In this document: positions 23,669-33,232 of the stretch, piece by piece | Layout of the letters: the number at the start of each line of letters is the position of its first letter | Numbering within the stretch: position 1 is the stretch's first letter | Origin: Nitrospirales bacterium | GTDB taxonomy: Bacteria > Nitrospirota > Nitrospiria > Nitrospirales > UBA8639 | DNA: 45,178 nucleotides | Assembly: GCA_009377845.1 (NCBI GenBank) | Contig: WHTE01000013.1 | Span: forward strand, 1-45,178 | Reading direction: 5' to 3' | The notes under the pieces: model-generated | Database searches by the model: none | Told to the model about the DNA's origin: nothing | The model's input: the letters and a program-made list of their open reading frames with translations, nothing else | Translations under genes and position numbers: made by a program

Positions 23669-24420
23669 TCAAGTGGCGACCTGATAGATTTCAGCTTCCT
23701 CGATTCCATCATTAACCTTCATCCAAACGATTACCTTCGCCAGAAAATCAATTTTTCGTCATCGGCGCCGGCTGTTCTCAGCACATTCACTGAGCTTGAA
23801 CACCGTGTGCAACATGCCATCTCGTGTCAGACAGCTCTTGGACCGCTTGGTCTGATGATGGATAGTCCCAAAGGTTGATTCAATCGAATTGGTCGTGCGA
23901 ATATTCTGCTCGTGCGGAGGGGGTAAGTCGTAGAACGCCAACAAGGCTTCACCATCCTCCTGCAGTAAGCGGGCGCCTTCGGTGACTTTGGCTTAATTAA
24001 GAGGTGACGAACAAGTCCTAGGCCTGCTCAGCGTCGTCTTGTGTCGCCGTCCGCAGATGGTATGCAAGACGTGTTTTTCCTTTCCGCTGTCGCAACGACG
24101 GCAACCCAATGAGCCCGTTCATCGTCTTGTGCATCTAGCAGGGTTGTTGCCGAGTGGACGGAGAGGCTTTTTCCGGCACAGACCAGAACCCTAACGACAA
24201 CCGCCAGCTCGGGCACCCCCCGGTTTGTACGCGCGCTTACAGATACCCGCACTTCGCTACGCTCGCCTGGCCATTGGCCATCTTGTGATCCGAACAACTA
24301 GGCCAACAGGTCCTAAGCCTCCGCTTCTATGGCCTAAGCAATCAATTTCCTAGCCCCGCTCTCAAGAGATCTTTTAAGATATTTTCGCCCGCTTCTCCAT
24401 CCTGATAGTTCCAGATCCTG
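23669..24420 (-). pseudogene. Decayed IS256-family (mutator-type) transposase
   Basis: The C-terminal part is clear: LLAFYDLPPPHEQNIRTTN, then SIESTFGTIHHQTKRSKSCL and MVFKL-like MLHTVFKLSECAE, the signature tail of IS256 transposases. It is followed by an in-frame TGA and further recognisable residues to 23669. Upstream, an N-terminal piece reads NILKDLLRAG, then after a frameshift ARKLIA-stop-AIEAEA-stop-DLLA. Each stop is TAG where family members have Gln (CAG). The central catalytic region is mostly missing or scrambled. No terminal inverted repeats were found. The remnant separates the small protein gene from the AT-rich leader of the glycan cluster and marks past insertion here. Confidence 0.8.
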
Positions 24421-24539
24421 ACTGGTGCACATCGAGGCCAACCTCCTTCCCTTGCTTGTCGCACAAGACGTAATCAACCAGACACACGGCTGTTTCTGCT
24501 CTCTTTCCAACACCAGATTCAGTGATCACTCGCTGTAGA

Positions 24540-25080
24540 CTGAAGAGAAGCTAATCTACAAGAAATAGGTTGAATCTATAATTTAATACCTAAGAAAATT
24601 AACTGAATGAAAAAGCATCCATTTACATTTTTTTTAGAATGGCAAAACCAACAATTTATATTAATTTAAATTGCACTTACATACCATACATAGTGTCTAA
24701 AATTTTTTATATACTATATGTAGTGTTTTTTATCATATAAAAAAATGGAATGTCCATTGCTATTAAGTTAGTCGTACCTATGACAATCATAAATAAATAC
24801 CAAAAAGCAAAACGATCCAACGCAAAAATTCATTATTTAAAATTAGGTCAAATTTCCTGATTTTTTTGCTTTGCCCACATCACCCTATTATGATCATCAG
24901 CTTTTTCTCCAACTGATTTTATTTATTTTCATAAAGATAAAAGAAAAGATAATGCATTACCACATAAAAAAGGGAAATAAAGACTTTCTTTTCCTCTTCC
25001 CCTGTCAGTGACTCCCCCTTTATACATGCGAATTTATTTTCATACGTGCTGGAACATTCATATTGAAGGAGATCAATTTT
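24540..25080 (+). promoter_or_regulatory. AT-rich leader upstream of the glycan cluster, no gene
   Basis: About 540 bp of strikingly AT-rich DNA with many A/T runs and no plausible ORF. Near 24687-24735 an inverted pair TACATA (24687-24692) / TATGTA (24717-24722) coincides with two TAGTGT copies 30 bp apart (24691 and 24721), each followed by a T run. This would suit an operator. Close to the next gene, AAGGAG at 25066-25071 is the SD. The region could hold the cluster promoter and bind a nucleoid protein. Confidence 0.5.
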
Positions 25081-25081
25081 C

Positions 25082-27673
25082 ATGCTGTTCTATGATCCAT
25101 CATTTTATTCCGAACCGGTTCAAAATAGTAAATCTTCTACCTCTTCCACTGATCGGCCTCAGATTAAAGGAAAGTTTCTTTACAAGGGGAACCAAAAAAT
25201 CTGGGTCCGCGGCGTAACGTATGGCACGTTTCGCCCTAATGCCAGCGGGGATCAATTCCCTCCTCCCGACGTTGCTCAACAGGATTTGGCTCAGATGGCT
25301 CTTCACGGGTTTAACACCATCCGCACCTATACGGTTCCTCCAACCTGGTTTCTGGATCTGGCTCAAGAAAACGGGTTGTCTGTTATGGTTGGGTTGCCTT
25401 GGGAGCAACACATTCTGTTCCTGGATGAAAAACAACGGATTGGGTCCATTGAAGCCCGGGTACGAGAAGGAGTCGCCCGCTGCGCCCGACATCCCGCTGT
25501 GTTGGCTTATGCTATTGGGAACGAAATTCCCGCATCGATTGTTCGATGGTATGGGCGCGTTAAGATAGAGCGATTTCTCAAGCGACTCTTTACTATTGTT
25601 AAGTCCGTCGACCCTGACGGACTCGTCACGTACGTCAATTATCCAACAACCGAGTATCTCCAACTCCCCTTCTTGGATTTTGTGTGTTTCAACGTATACC
25701 TGGAATCCAGGGAGACTCTCCATGCTTACCTCGCCCGTCTTCAAAACATTGCCAATGAACGTCCCCTGGTCCTCGCGGAGATTGGGCTCGATAGCCTTAG
25801 GAAGGGAGAGCACACGCAAGCCGAGGTACTTGCATGGCAGATTCGTACGGTAGGGTCAGCCGGTGGGGCGGGGGCGTTTATCTTCGCTTGGACGGATGAA
25901 TGGTATCGCGGGGGCTACGAAATTGAAGATTGGGACTTCGGGCTAACAGATCGTTCTCGTCAGCCCAAGTCGGCTCTCATCGCCGTCCGTCAGGCTTTTC
26001 AGGAATTTCCTCTCTCTTCGGAACGTATCTGGCCCAGGATCTCAGTCGTGGTCTGTACCTATAATGGCGCACGAACCATACGGGACTGTTTCGAAGCCCT
26101 AGAAAAACTCGACTATTCCGATTATGAAGTCATTGTGGTCAATGATGGATCGACCGACGCGACCGAAAGCATTGCCAAGGAATTTCCGTTCCGGCTCATC
26201 AGTACTTCCAATCGCGGGCTCAGTCACGCCCGTAACACCGGTTTGCATGTCGCCACTGGAGAAATCGTGGCCTATACGGATGACGATGCCTATCCGGATC
26301 CCCATTGGTTGACCTATCTAGCAGACATGTTTCTCACCACCTCCCATGCAGGCATCGGAGGACCAAACTTACCACCGCCCGATGACGGTTGGATCGCTGA
26401 ATGTGTCGCCAATGCTCCAGGGGGCCCCATTCATGTGTTACTCGATGATCAAACGGCGGAACATATCCCTGGGTGTAATATGGCCTTCCGAAAGGAATGT
26501 CTTGAATCCATCGGAGGCTTTGACCCGCAATTTCGAACTGCCGGTGATGACGTGGATATCTGTTGGCGATTACAAGAAAAAGGATGGACACTGGGATTTC
26601 ATCCATCCGCGCTGGTTTGGCACCACCGGCGGAATTCGGTTCGAACCTATTGGAGACAACAACGAGGTTATGGACGAGCCGAAGCGCTTTTGGAAAAAAA
26701 GTGGCCACAAAAATACAATGCGGCTGGCCATCCTTCCTGGCATGGTCGCCTGTATGGACGAGGATCCACATCTCTGCCATCCTGGCGTCCATCCCGAATC
26801 TATCAAGGGGTATGGGGATGTGCCCCGTTCCAACTCATGTACCAAGCCAATCCTTCAACCGTCTTGTCACTGTTAAGTATGCCAGAGTGGAATTTGGCCC
26901 TTGGTGTCTTGGCATTTCTTTCCATCCTTGGAGTCTTCTGGTCACCATTGCTAGGGGCATTCCCTTTTCTTATCGTCTCTCTGGGTGGAGCAATGTTCCT
27001 GGCATCACGGAACGCCCACAACGGCACCTTTGAGATACCCAAATCCCCTCTCAGTCGAATCCGGTCTAAGCTGGTCACCGCAGGGCTTCATCTTGCCCAG
27101 CCCTTCGCACGCTTAACCGGACGCATGTGTTCCGGGTTGACTCCTTGGCGTCAACGAGTCTCGGAAAAATTCGTATTTCCATGGTCTCGCACCATGACGG
27201 CCTGGAGTGAACAATGGCTGGGGCTATCTGAACGATTAGAATTTTTAGAACAAAGGCTCCAAAGCCAACGGGTCATCGTTCAGCGAGGAGGCGACTATGA
27301 CCGGTGGGATCTCCACATCAAAACTGGTCTGTTTGGAGGAACTCGTGCGAGAATGGCGATTGAAGAGCACGGAGGAGGGAAGCAACTGGTTCGGTGTCGT
27401 GTGTGGCCGCAGTTTTCCCTACCCGCATTGACGGGAGTGGCGATTTTTGGGATATTCGGGACATTGGCGTATCTCGATCAGGCTTGGATAGTCGGAACCA
27501 TTCTTGTCGGATTTTCCCTCCTGCTAGGGATACGAATGCAGCAGGAATATTCCTTTGCGATCCTATCCATTCAAGAAACCCTCTCAAACGAACCAGTAGT
27601 TCAAACCATTGAGCAATCGAGAGAAGTGGAAGAGAAATTTCTCCTTCCCCAACCCGCTCCCATTCTGGATTAA
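25082..27673 (+). CDS. Glycoside hydrolase-like / GT2 glycosyltransferase fusion membrane protein
   Basis: The 863-residue protein combines two enzyme domains. Residues about 30-300 form a TIM-barrel glycoside hydrolase of the GH2/GH5-like type: IWVRGVTYGTF, then NTIRTY, the proposed acid/base Glu in AIGNEIP (about 147-151) and nucleophile Glu in LAEIGLD (about 233). From about 316 a GT2 domain starts (ISVVVCTYNGARTI), with NDGSTDA near 353, YTDDDAYPDP near 398 and the acceptor motif GGFDPQFRTAGDDVDICWRL. Hydrophobic pairs at about 600-641 and 777-816 anchor the C-terminus, between which lies RGGDYDRWDLHIKTGLFGG. It may build and trim a polysaccharide at the inner membrane. It starts a run of same-strand glycan genes, and the ABC exporter is 36 bp away. 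Confidence 0.88.
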   Translation: MLFYDPSFYSEPVQNSKSSTSSTDRPQIKGKFLYKGNQKIWVRGVTYGTFRPNASGDQFPPPDVAQQDLAQMALHGFNTIRTYTVPPTWFLDLAQENGLSVMVGLPWEQHILFLDEKQRIGSIEARVREGVARCARHPAVLAYAIGNEIPASIVRWYGRVKIERFLKRLFTIVKSVDPDGLVTYVNYPTTEYLQLPFLDFVCFNVYLESRETLHAYLARLQNIANERPLVLAEIGLDSLRKGEHTQAEVLAWQIRTVGSAGGAGAFIFAWTDEWYRGGYEIEDWDFGLTDRSRQPKSALIAVRQAFQEFPLSSERIWPRISVVVCTYNGARTIRDCFEALEKLDYSDYEVIVVNDGSTDATESIAKEFPFRLISTSNRGLSHARNTGLHVATGEIVAYTDDDAYPDPHWLTYLADMFLTTSHAGIGGPNLPPPDDGWIAECVANAPGGPIHVLLDDQTAEHIPGCNMAFRKECLESIGGFDPQFRTAGDDVDICWRLQEKGWTLGFHPSALVWHHRRNSVRTYWRQQRGYGRAEALLEKKWPQKYNAAGHPSWHGRLYGRGSTSLPSWRPSRIYQGVWGCAPFQLMYQANPSTVLSLLSMPEWNLALGVLAFLSILGVFWSPLLGAFPFLIVSLGGAMFLASRNAHNGTFEIPKSPLSRIRSKLVTAGLHLAQPFARLTGRMCSGLTPWRQRVSEKFVFPWSRTMTAWSEQWLGLSERLEFLEQRLQSQRVIVQRGGDYDRWDLHIKTGLFGGTRARMAIEEHGGGKQLVRCRVWPQFSLPALTGVAIFGIFGTLAYLDQAWIVGTILVGFSLLLGIRMQQEYSFAILSIQETLSNEPVVQTIEQSREVEEKFLLPQPAPILD

Positions 27674-27709
27674 GGGGAGGTATTTTATCTCCTAGTCCTC
27701 ATAACCTTC

Positions 27710-29581
27710 ATGCAAAAAGTTACGTCAAAGCCAACCGGCGATCCTTCAGGCCAGCTTCAACAATTAGGAACCTGGCATACGGCTTCCTATCTGTTCCGTC
27801 ATACCACAACCGGGGAGTGGCCTTGGATATTGGCAGGAGTCTTGGTGTTGTTGACTTCTTCAGCGATAGCCCTGCTGCAACCGTGGCCCTTAAAGCTGGT
27901 CGTGGATACTATCTTAGGAAGCCAGGCGCCGCCGTCTTTGCTTTCTGACTTGAGCCTTCTGCTGTCTCAGTACCTTCCCTGGCCCGCAGACACCAAGATG
28001 GGTCTCCTCCTTCTCTTGTGTTTTTGTGTATTGGTAATTCAGCTGCTCATGGGCACCCTCATGGTTCTCAGCACCTATATCCTGGTAGCCGTAGGACTGC
28101 GAATGGTCTTTAGGCTGCGATGCCGACTTTTTGACCATCTTCAGAGATTATCCCTAGCTTTTCATGATACGACGGCAGTCGGGGACTCGCTTTATCGGAT
28201 GACCTGGGATACCTACTGCGTCCAGTCCTTATTCAATAGCGGGGTGATCCCCGCTCTGACTGCTTCTTTCACTCTCCTAGGCATCGCCAGCATCATGTTT
28301 GTTCTTGATTGGTTATTGACGATTGTGGCGTTGTCCATCGGGGTCCCTCTCGTGATCTTGATTCGAAGACTCGATAGACCGATGAAGGATCGAACTCTAA
28401 GGGCGGCCGAACGGGAGAGCAATATTAGCACCCGTGTCCAAGAAACTCTCTCAAGCATTCGCGCGGTCCAGGCATTCGGACGTGAGAGCGCCGAAAATCA
28501 ACGGTTCAGTGCCCACGCCGATGCAAGCCTTCGTGCGAAATTACGGTTGACAGTCTTGCAGGCCTGGTCGCAAGCCATGGTCGGTCTGTTATTAGCCGGG
28601 GGAACCGCCGCAGTGGTGTGGATCGCAGGGCAGCGAGTGCTGCAGGGGATGCTCACGGTCGGTGATGTTGTACTCCTGGTATCCTACCTTGCCATGTTGT
28701 ACCAGCCGCTGCAGACTCTCGCGCTCACTGCGGCGACTGTTCAAGGTGCGGCGGCCAGCGCGCGAAGAGTATTCAGTATTTTAGATGCCATCCCGAAAGT
28801 GATGGATAAATCAGGGGCAATCCCACTCCCGAGACAAACCCCGGGCCCGATTGTGTTTGACCATGTTTCCTTTGCCTACGACAAGAGAAAACAGGTTTTG
28901 AAAGATGTCTGCTTGGAAATTGCTCCAGGGCAGACTGTGGCGCTGGTGGGCCCTTCAGGCGCAGGAAAAACTACCATAGCGAATTTATTCATGCGCTTTT
29001 ATGATCCCACAGAAGGTCAAATCAGACTTAATGGTGTTGACTTGCGAAGTCTGACATTGGGGTCTTTGCGGCAAAATATGTCGCTGGTCCTGCAAGAGCC
29101 GGTCTTATTTTCCTCAACGATTCGCGAAAACATTGCCTATGGCCGTCCGGAGGCGACCAATGAGAGGATTGAAGCCGCAGCTCGAGCCGCGGGGGCCCAC
29201 GATTTCATTCAGGCCCTTCCGCAGGGCTATGAAACACAAATAGGAGAGCGGGGGGTGACCCTTTCAGGAGGACAACGGCAACGGCTCTCCATTGCTCGTG
29301 CCTTTCTCAAAGATGCCCCGATCCTGATTCTGGATGAGCCGACGAGTGCCTTAGATTCCGCAACGGAACAACAGGTCCTCGAAACGCTGAACCGGCTGAT
29401 GAAAGACCGAACGACACTGATCATTGCCCACCGTCTGTCCACCGTGCGCCATGCGGACCAAATCGTGGTGGTCCAGGACGGAAAAATTGCAGAAATTGGA
29501 ACGCATGAGCAGCTCCTAATAGGAGGGAGGCTGTATACTGATCTTTACTCCATTCAGGCGGGACACCTGGCCGCTATCTAA
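27710..29581 (+). CDS. ABC transporter, fused permease and ATPase (MsbA-like exporter)
   Basis: A 623-residue half-transporter. Six membrane helices fall in about residues 40-330, followed by the ATPase domain with Walker A GPSGAGKTT (about 413-421), a Q loop in SLVLQEPVLFSS, signature LSGGQRQRLSIARA (from about 518), Walker B ILILDEPTSALD and the switch His in LIIAHRLSTVRHADQ. It should act as a homodimer exporting a lipid-linked glycan, polymer or hydrophobic compound. Its place directly after the GH-GT2 fusion points to a glycan or glycolipid substrate. Sequence alone does not distinguish lipid flipping from peptide export, but no peptidase domain is present. Confidence 0.93.
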   Translation: MQKVTSKPTGDPSGQLQQLGTWHTASYLFRHTTTGEWPWILAGVLVLLTSSAIALLQPWPLKLVVDTILGSQAPPSLLSDLSLLLSQYLPWPADTKMGLLLLLCFCVLVIQLLMGTLMVLSTYILVAVGLRMVFRLRCRLFDHLQRLSLAFHDTTAVGDSLYRMTWDTYCVQSLFNSGVIPALTASFTLLGIASIMFVLDWLLTIVALSIGVPLVILIRRLDRPMKDRTLRAAERESNISTRVQETLSSIRAVQAFGRESAENQRFSAHADASLRAKLRLTVLQAWSQAMVGLLLAGGTAAVVWIAGQRVLQGMLTVGDVVLLVSYLAMLYQPLQTLALTAATVQGAAASARRVFSILDAIPKVMDKSGAIPLPRQTPGPIVFDHVSFAYDKRKQVLKDVCLEIAPGQTVALVGPSGAGKTTIANLFMRFYDPTEGQIRLNGVDLRSLTLGSLRQNMSLVLQEPVLFSSTIRENIAYGRPEATNERIEAAARAAGAHDFIQALPQGYETQIGERGVTLSGGQRQRLSIARAFLKDAPILILDEPTSALDSATEQQVLETLNRLMKDRTTLIIAHRLSTVRHADQIVVVQDGKIAEIGTHEQLLIGGRLYTDLYSIQAGHLAAI

Positions 29582-29644
29582 GCCTGGAGATTTCCATAAT
29601 TTTTGACCCGCCCGTAACATTTGTTTCCCAATAACGGAGGTTCA

Positions 29645-30778
29645 GTGAGTCTTACAATCTGGCTTTCAGCCAGAACATTGCAACATTCCAAGGCAGGCGG
29701 CCATTTCTGGGTGTATCTCAACTGGGCTTTAGGATTGCGGACGCTGGGCTGCGACGTTGTATGGTTGGAATCCATCGACCCCTCGACCCCAGTATCTGAA
29801 GCGCAGACGATGGTTGATGCGCTTAAAACGAGACTGGAGCCATACAGTTTGACCAACTGCCTGGCGCTGTGTTCATCGACCAGTCAACCCATTTCTTCTG
29901 ATGTAAGCGAAGGATGTCTGAACCTTGAAGAAACAGGAAAAGCGGATTTGTTTTTAAACCTGGCCTATGGCATTCCCCCGACAATAGCCGGACTTTACCG
30001 ACGATCCGCATTGGTGGACATTGACCCAGGGTTGACCCAGATCTGGATGAGCAAGGCAGAAATACATGTTGCACAGCATGACATGTATTTCACTATTGGT
30101 GAAACGGTTGGCCAACCGGGAGCTCGCTTTCCGGATTGTGGCTTGAATTGGCACTATACACCCCCATGCGTCGCTCTAGACTGGTGGCCGTCTGTGCCCG
30201 CCGGGCCTGGTGCGTCGTTCAACACCGTATCCCACTGGTATATGGAAGAATGGATGGGGGACGAAGTTAATGGGTACAGGAATGACAAACGAGCCGGGTT
30301 CCTCCCATTCTTAGACCTGCCCCGTCACACGAACCAGCGGCTCGAACTTGCGCTTTGCCTGTCAGCCGACGAGGAAGACGAACGCGCGATGTTACAAAAA
30401 CGGGGTTGGAGTGTGCAGGATTCCTGGAAGGTCACATCCACCCCACAGGATTACCAACGCTACATTCAAAACTCCCTCGGAGAATTTAGTTGCGTCAAGC
30501 CTTCGTGCGTACGCCTCCAAAATGCGTGGATCAGCGATCGGACGTTGTGTTACCTGGCCAGTGGGAAGCCGGCGGTTGTCCAGCATACCGGTCCAAGCCG
30601 ATTTCTGCCTGATGATGCCGGCCTATTTCGCTTCCATAATATAAGGGAAGCAGCTCGTTGCCTCGAGAAGGTAACGGCTGACTATGAACAACAGTGCAAG
30701 TTGGCTCGCGCTTTAGCAGAAGAGCATTTTGATGCTCGCAAAGTCATTGGTCATGTCCTTGATCGGGCATTTGCATGA
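29645..30778 (+). CDS. Glycosyltransferase-like protein (GT-B type), first of two related copies
   Basis: A GTG start at 29645 with GGAGG 4 nt upstream gives 377 residues; an in-frame TTG at 29621 would include the SD itself. The N-terminus reads SLTIWLSARTLQHSKAGGH, then WALGLRTLGCDVVWLES, a Rossmann-like acceptor half. The C-terminal half has GEFSCVKPSCVRLQNAW, then ISDRTLCYLASGKPAVVQHT and a GLFRF turn, as in GT-B nucleotide-sugar binding halves. The same pattern recurs in the gene at 31987, so these are diverged paralogs flanking a pyruvyl-transferase gene. Donor and acceptor are unknown. An alternative is a CgeB-like spore/glycan protein family, which shares this fold. Confidence 0.7.
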   Translation: MSLTIWLSARTLQHSKAGGHFWVYLNWALGLRTLGCDVVWLESIDPSTPVSEAQTMVDALKTRLEPYSLTNCLALCSSTSQPISSDVSEGCLNLEETGKADLFLNLAYGIPPTIAGLYRRSALVDIDPGLTQIWMSKAEIHVAQHDMYFTIGETVGQPGARFPDCGLNWHYTPPCVALDWWPSVPAGPGASFNTVSHWYMEEWMGDEVNGYRNDKRAGFLPFLDLPRHTNQRLELALCLSADEEDERAMLQKRGWSVQDSWKVTSTPQDYQRYIQNSLGEFSCVKPSCVRLQNAWISDRTLCYLASGKPAVVQHTGPSRFLPDDAGLFRFHNIREAARCLEKVTADYEQQCKLARALAEEHFDARKVIGHVLDRAFA

Positions 30779-30841
30779 AAGGAGGCTTGAAATCCGATGA
30801 GTTACACGAAAGTTTGAAAAAGGAAGAAGAGCATTAGTCAC

Positions 30842-31819
30842 ATGAAAAAAATTGCTACCGAGTGCGTGAGTTGGCGTGGGAATGGAAATCTCGGCGATGA
30901 CATGATTTGGGCAGCCCAGGAAGCCATGTTTGGAAACATCCTTGACCTTGGCCAATATCATACTTGCCCACATGCCCTCCTCGTAGGCGGGGGGACCTTT
31001 GTTCCGAAAAATCCTCAGCACCCTGAACTCGTCAAGCTGAGCCGTGAATTGCCGACGGCATTTTTTGGAACAGGCATTGGCGATCCCCTCTTTTGGGGCA
31101 CTGATCATATAAAGGACTGGCTTGAAATTTTCGGGAATGCGCAATTCATTGGAGTGCGTGGCCCCTTGTCGCAAGCTCTGCTTGAAAGCTGGGGGCTTCC
31201 AAGCAATCAGATAGAGTGGATTGGCGATCCAGCCCTCTATTTTACAACGAAAAAGGGACGCGGTGACCTTCGTCCATTTGAGGGAAAACTGGCAGTGAAT
31301 CTAGGGATCACATATGGAAAATTATACGGATTCAATGAGGAAGAACTTGAAAAGACTCTTATTCTGATTCTCAAGGAATTGGTTCGGATTGGCTGGAGCA
31401 TTACGCTTATTTCTGTATGGCAGCCGGATGACATTGTCGCCGAACGCATCAAGGCGCAGGTACCTGTATGCGCTATCGAGCATTGGCATGAAGACTATGC
31501 ACGAGCCTTGGAGTCCATAGTGGACTTTGATGTCGTACTCTGCGAAAAACTTCATGTCGGAGTTGTCGCTGCATGCCGTGGTGTTCCTTTTGTCGCATTG
31601 AACTATCGAAGTAAAGTGCTGGATTTCTGCCGATCCATTCATTGGGATAAGTTTTGCCTGAGCACCGAGAACTTGGACTCAGACCAGGTCATGGAAAGTG
31701 TTGCGACGCTCGCTCAAAGGCAAACCGATTACTCTACACGTTTGCGACAAGATGCTCTACGAGTACAGGAACGGTTATTGGAAGCCGTACCTCACGCAGT
31801 TGCTGCACTAAAAGGGTAG
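30842..31819 (+). CDS. Polysaccharide pyruvyl transferase family protein
   Basis: The 325-residue protein carries the family pattern: GNLGDDMIW near the N-terminus, LLVGGGTFVPKNP (about 47-58), GVRGPLSQALLESWG, WIGDPAL, an EKLHVGVVAACRGVPFVAL segment with the catalytic-type Lys-Leu-His, and NYRSKVLDF. Members add ketal pyruvate to sugars of exopolysaccharides or cell-wall polymers, giving negative charge, and some act as CsaB for S-layer anchoring. The location between two glycosyltransferase-like genes supports polysaccharide modification. It starts 63 bp after the first glycosyltransferase. Confidence 0.85.
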   Translation: MKKIATECVSWRGNGNLGDDMIWAAQEAMFGNILDLGQYHTCPHALLVGGGTFVPKNPQHPELVKLSRELPTAFFGTGIGDPLFWGTDHIKDWLEIFGNAQFIGVRGPLSQALLESWGLPSNQIEWIGDPALYFTTKKGRGDLRPFEGKLAVNLGITYGKLYGFNEEELEKTLILILKELVRIGWSITLISVWQPDDIVAERIKAQVPVCAIEHWHEDYARALESIVDFDVVLCEKLHVGVVAACRGVPFVALNYRSKVLDFCRSIHWDKFCLSTENLDSDQVMESVATLAQRQTDYSTRLRQDALRVQERLLEAVPHAVAALKG

Positions 31820-31986
31820 TTAGTGATGATGTGGAAAATTGAGACGTTTGTCCGAGGCCAAATCACTCAGTATCCCTCAATGACAATGAAGGGATATGAG
31901 CCATTGGCTAATGTTTCTAATGATCGCGGCAAATTATAATTCTGATGTGCTGGCAGTGGAATACAGCATAGGGATGAGGCATTAGG

Positions 31987-33225
31987 TTGAGGGAAAATTT
32001 ACGAGTGGTAGTACTGGGTATAATGGGTCGATCACCGTTTGCGGGTGTGGCATGGCAAGTGTTGCACTATCTTGAAGGGCTTAGTCGGATGGGCCACGAT
32101 GTTTGCTATATAGAGGATACCGGACGCTGGCCATATGACCCGGAACAAAATACTGTCACCGACAACCTGAAATATACCATTAATTACATTGACCGACTGA
32201 TGACATGGTGTGGCCTGACAGATCACTGGGCCTATTACGCCCCCAAACCGAGCGGCCAGACATTCGGCCTTTCCAGGTCGAAGATTTTAGAGGTGTTTGA
32301 ACGAGCCGACGCATTGATTAACCTTACAGGAAGTACCATGTTGCACGATGAGCATCTTCGCGTTCCTGTGCGCATCTACATCGAGACAGATCCGGTCTTG
32401 CCCCAGATTGAGGTAGCCAAAGGCAATCAATTTTACATAAATCTGCTGAGTGCACATACTCACCATTTCACCTATGGGGAAAATCTCGGTTCTCCGGATT
32501 GTGATATCCCCATCGACCGATTCTACTATTTCCCGACCCGTCAACCCGTTATCCTCGATTGGTGGACAACGCTCACGCCTTTTCTCGTCGATGAGCTGGC
32601 TTCACCCAGTGTCGGAAGCTTTACGACCATTGCGAGCTGGCGACAATCCGGTATGGATGTTGAATGGAAAGGAGAAACGTACACATGGAGCAAGCACCAT
32701 GAGTTTTTGAAATTCATCGAGTTGCCCGCACGGATCAGAGAGCCTCTGGAACTGGCCTTAGCCTTAAAAAGCAATGGGCAAAATGGCAATACTCACTGGG
32801 TTCCTCAAGACCAGGAAGATGTTGAAGCACTAGATTTGTTGGCGTCACACGGTTGCTCTCTCGCTAACGCAATAACACTGTCAAAGGATATTCTTCCGTA
32901 CCGCGATTACATCCTCCATTCTCAAGGCGAGTTTACGGTAGCCAAAGACCAGAATGTGCGTCTTCGTAGCGGCTGGTTCAGCGACCGCAGCGCCTGCTAC
33001 CTTGCTGCAGGAAGGCCGGTCGTGACCCAGGATACTGGATTCGGCAATATCCTTCCTACTGGAAATGGACTTTTTGCCTTTATTACGATGGATGACATTA
33101 TCGCGGCGTTCGAGGCGATCAGGTCGGACTATACGAAACATTGTCGAGCAGCCAGGGCGATTGCAGAGGAATACTTTCGAGCTGAAACGGTATTGGCTAG
33201 ACTTCTCGAGCATTCGGGGCTTTGA
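31987..33225 (+). CDS. Glycosyltransferase-like protein (GT-B type), second copy
   Basis: Best start is TTG at 31987 with GATGAGG upstream; it gives 412 residues beginning MRENLRVVVLGIMGRSPFAG. The N-terminal half has WQVLHYLEGLSRMGHDVCYIE, the usual opening of GT-B proteins. The C-terminal half has YILHSQGEFTVAKDQNVRL, then WFSDRSACYLAAGRPVVTQDTG, matching the paralog at 29645 position by position in the stretch S-GEF, VRL, W-SDR, CYLA-G-P-V-Q-TG. The long middle contains IDRFYYFPTRQPVILDWW. Predicted cytoplasmic sugar transfer to a glycan intermediate; specificity unknown. It is followed after 7 bp by the deacetylase gene. Confidence 0.72.
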   Translation: MRENLRVVVLGIMGRSPFAGVAWQVLHYLEGLSRMGHDVCYIEDTGRWPYDPEQNTVTDNLKYTINYIDRLMTWCGLTDHWAYYAPKPSGQTFGLSRSKILEVFERADALINLTGSTMLHDEHLRVPVRIYIETDPVLPQIEVAKGNQFYINLLSAHTHHFTYGENLGSPDCDIPIDRFYYFPTRQPVILDWWTTLTPFLVDELASPSVGSFTTIASWRQSGMDVEWKGETYTWSKHHEFLKFIELPARIREPLELALALKSNGQNGNTHWVPQDQEDVEALDLLASHGCSLANAITLSKDILPYRDYILHSQGEFTVAKDQNVRLRSGWFSDRSACYLAAGRPVVTQDTGFGNILPTGNGLFAFITMDDIIAAFEAIRSDYTKHCRAARAIAEEYFRAETVLARLLEHSGL

Positions 33226-33232
33226 TTGATGG

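Noticed and set aside
24028-24297. An 89-codon minus-strand frame as a separate gene
   Set aside because: It lies inside the IS256 remnant and its translation partly matches that family out of frame, so it is debris rather than a gene.
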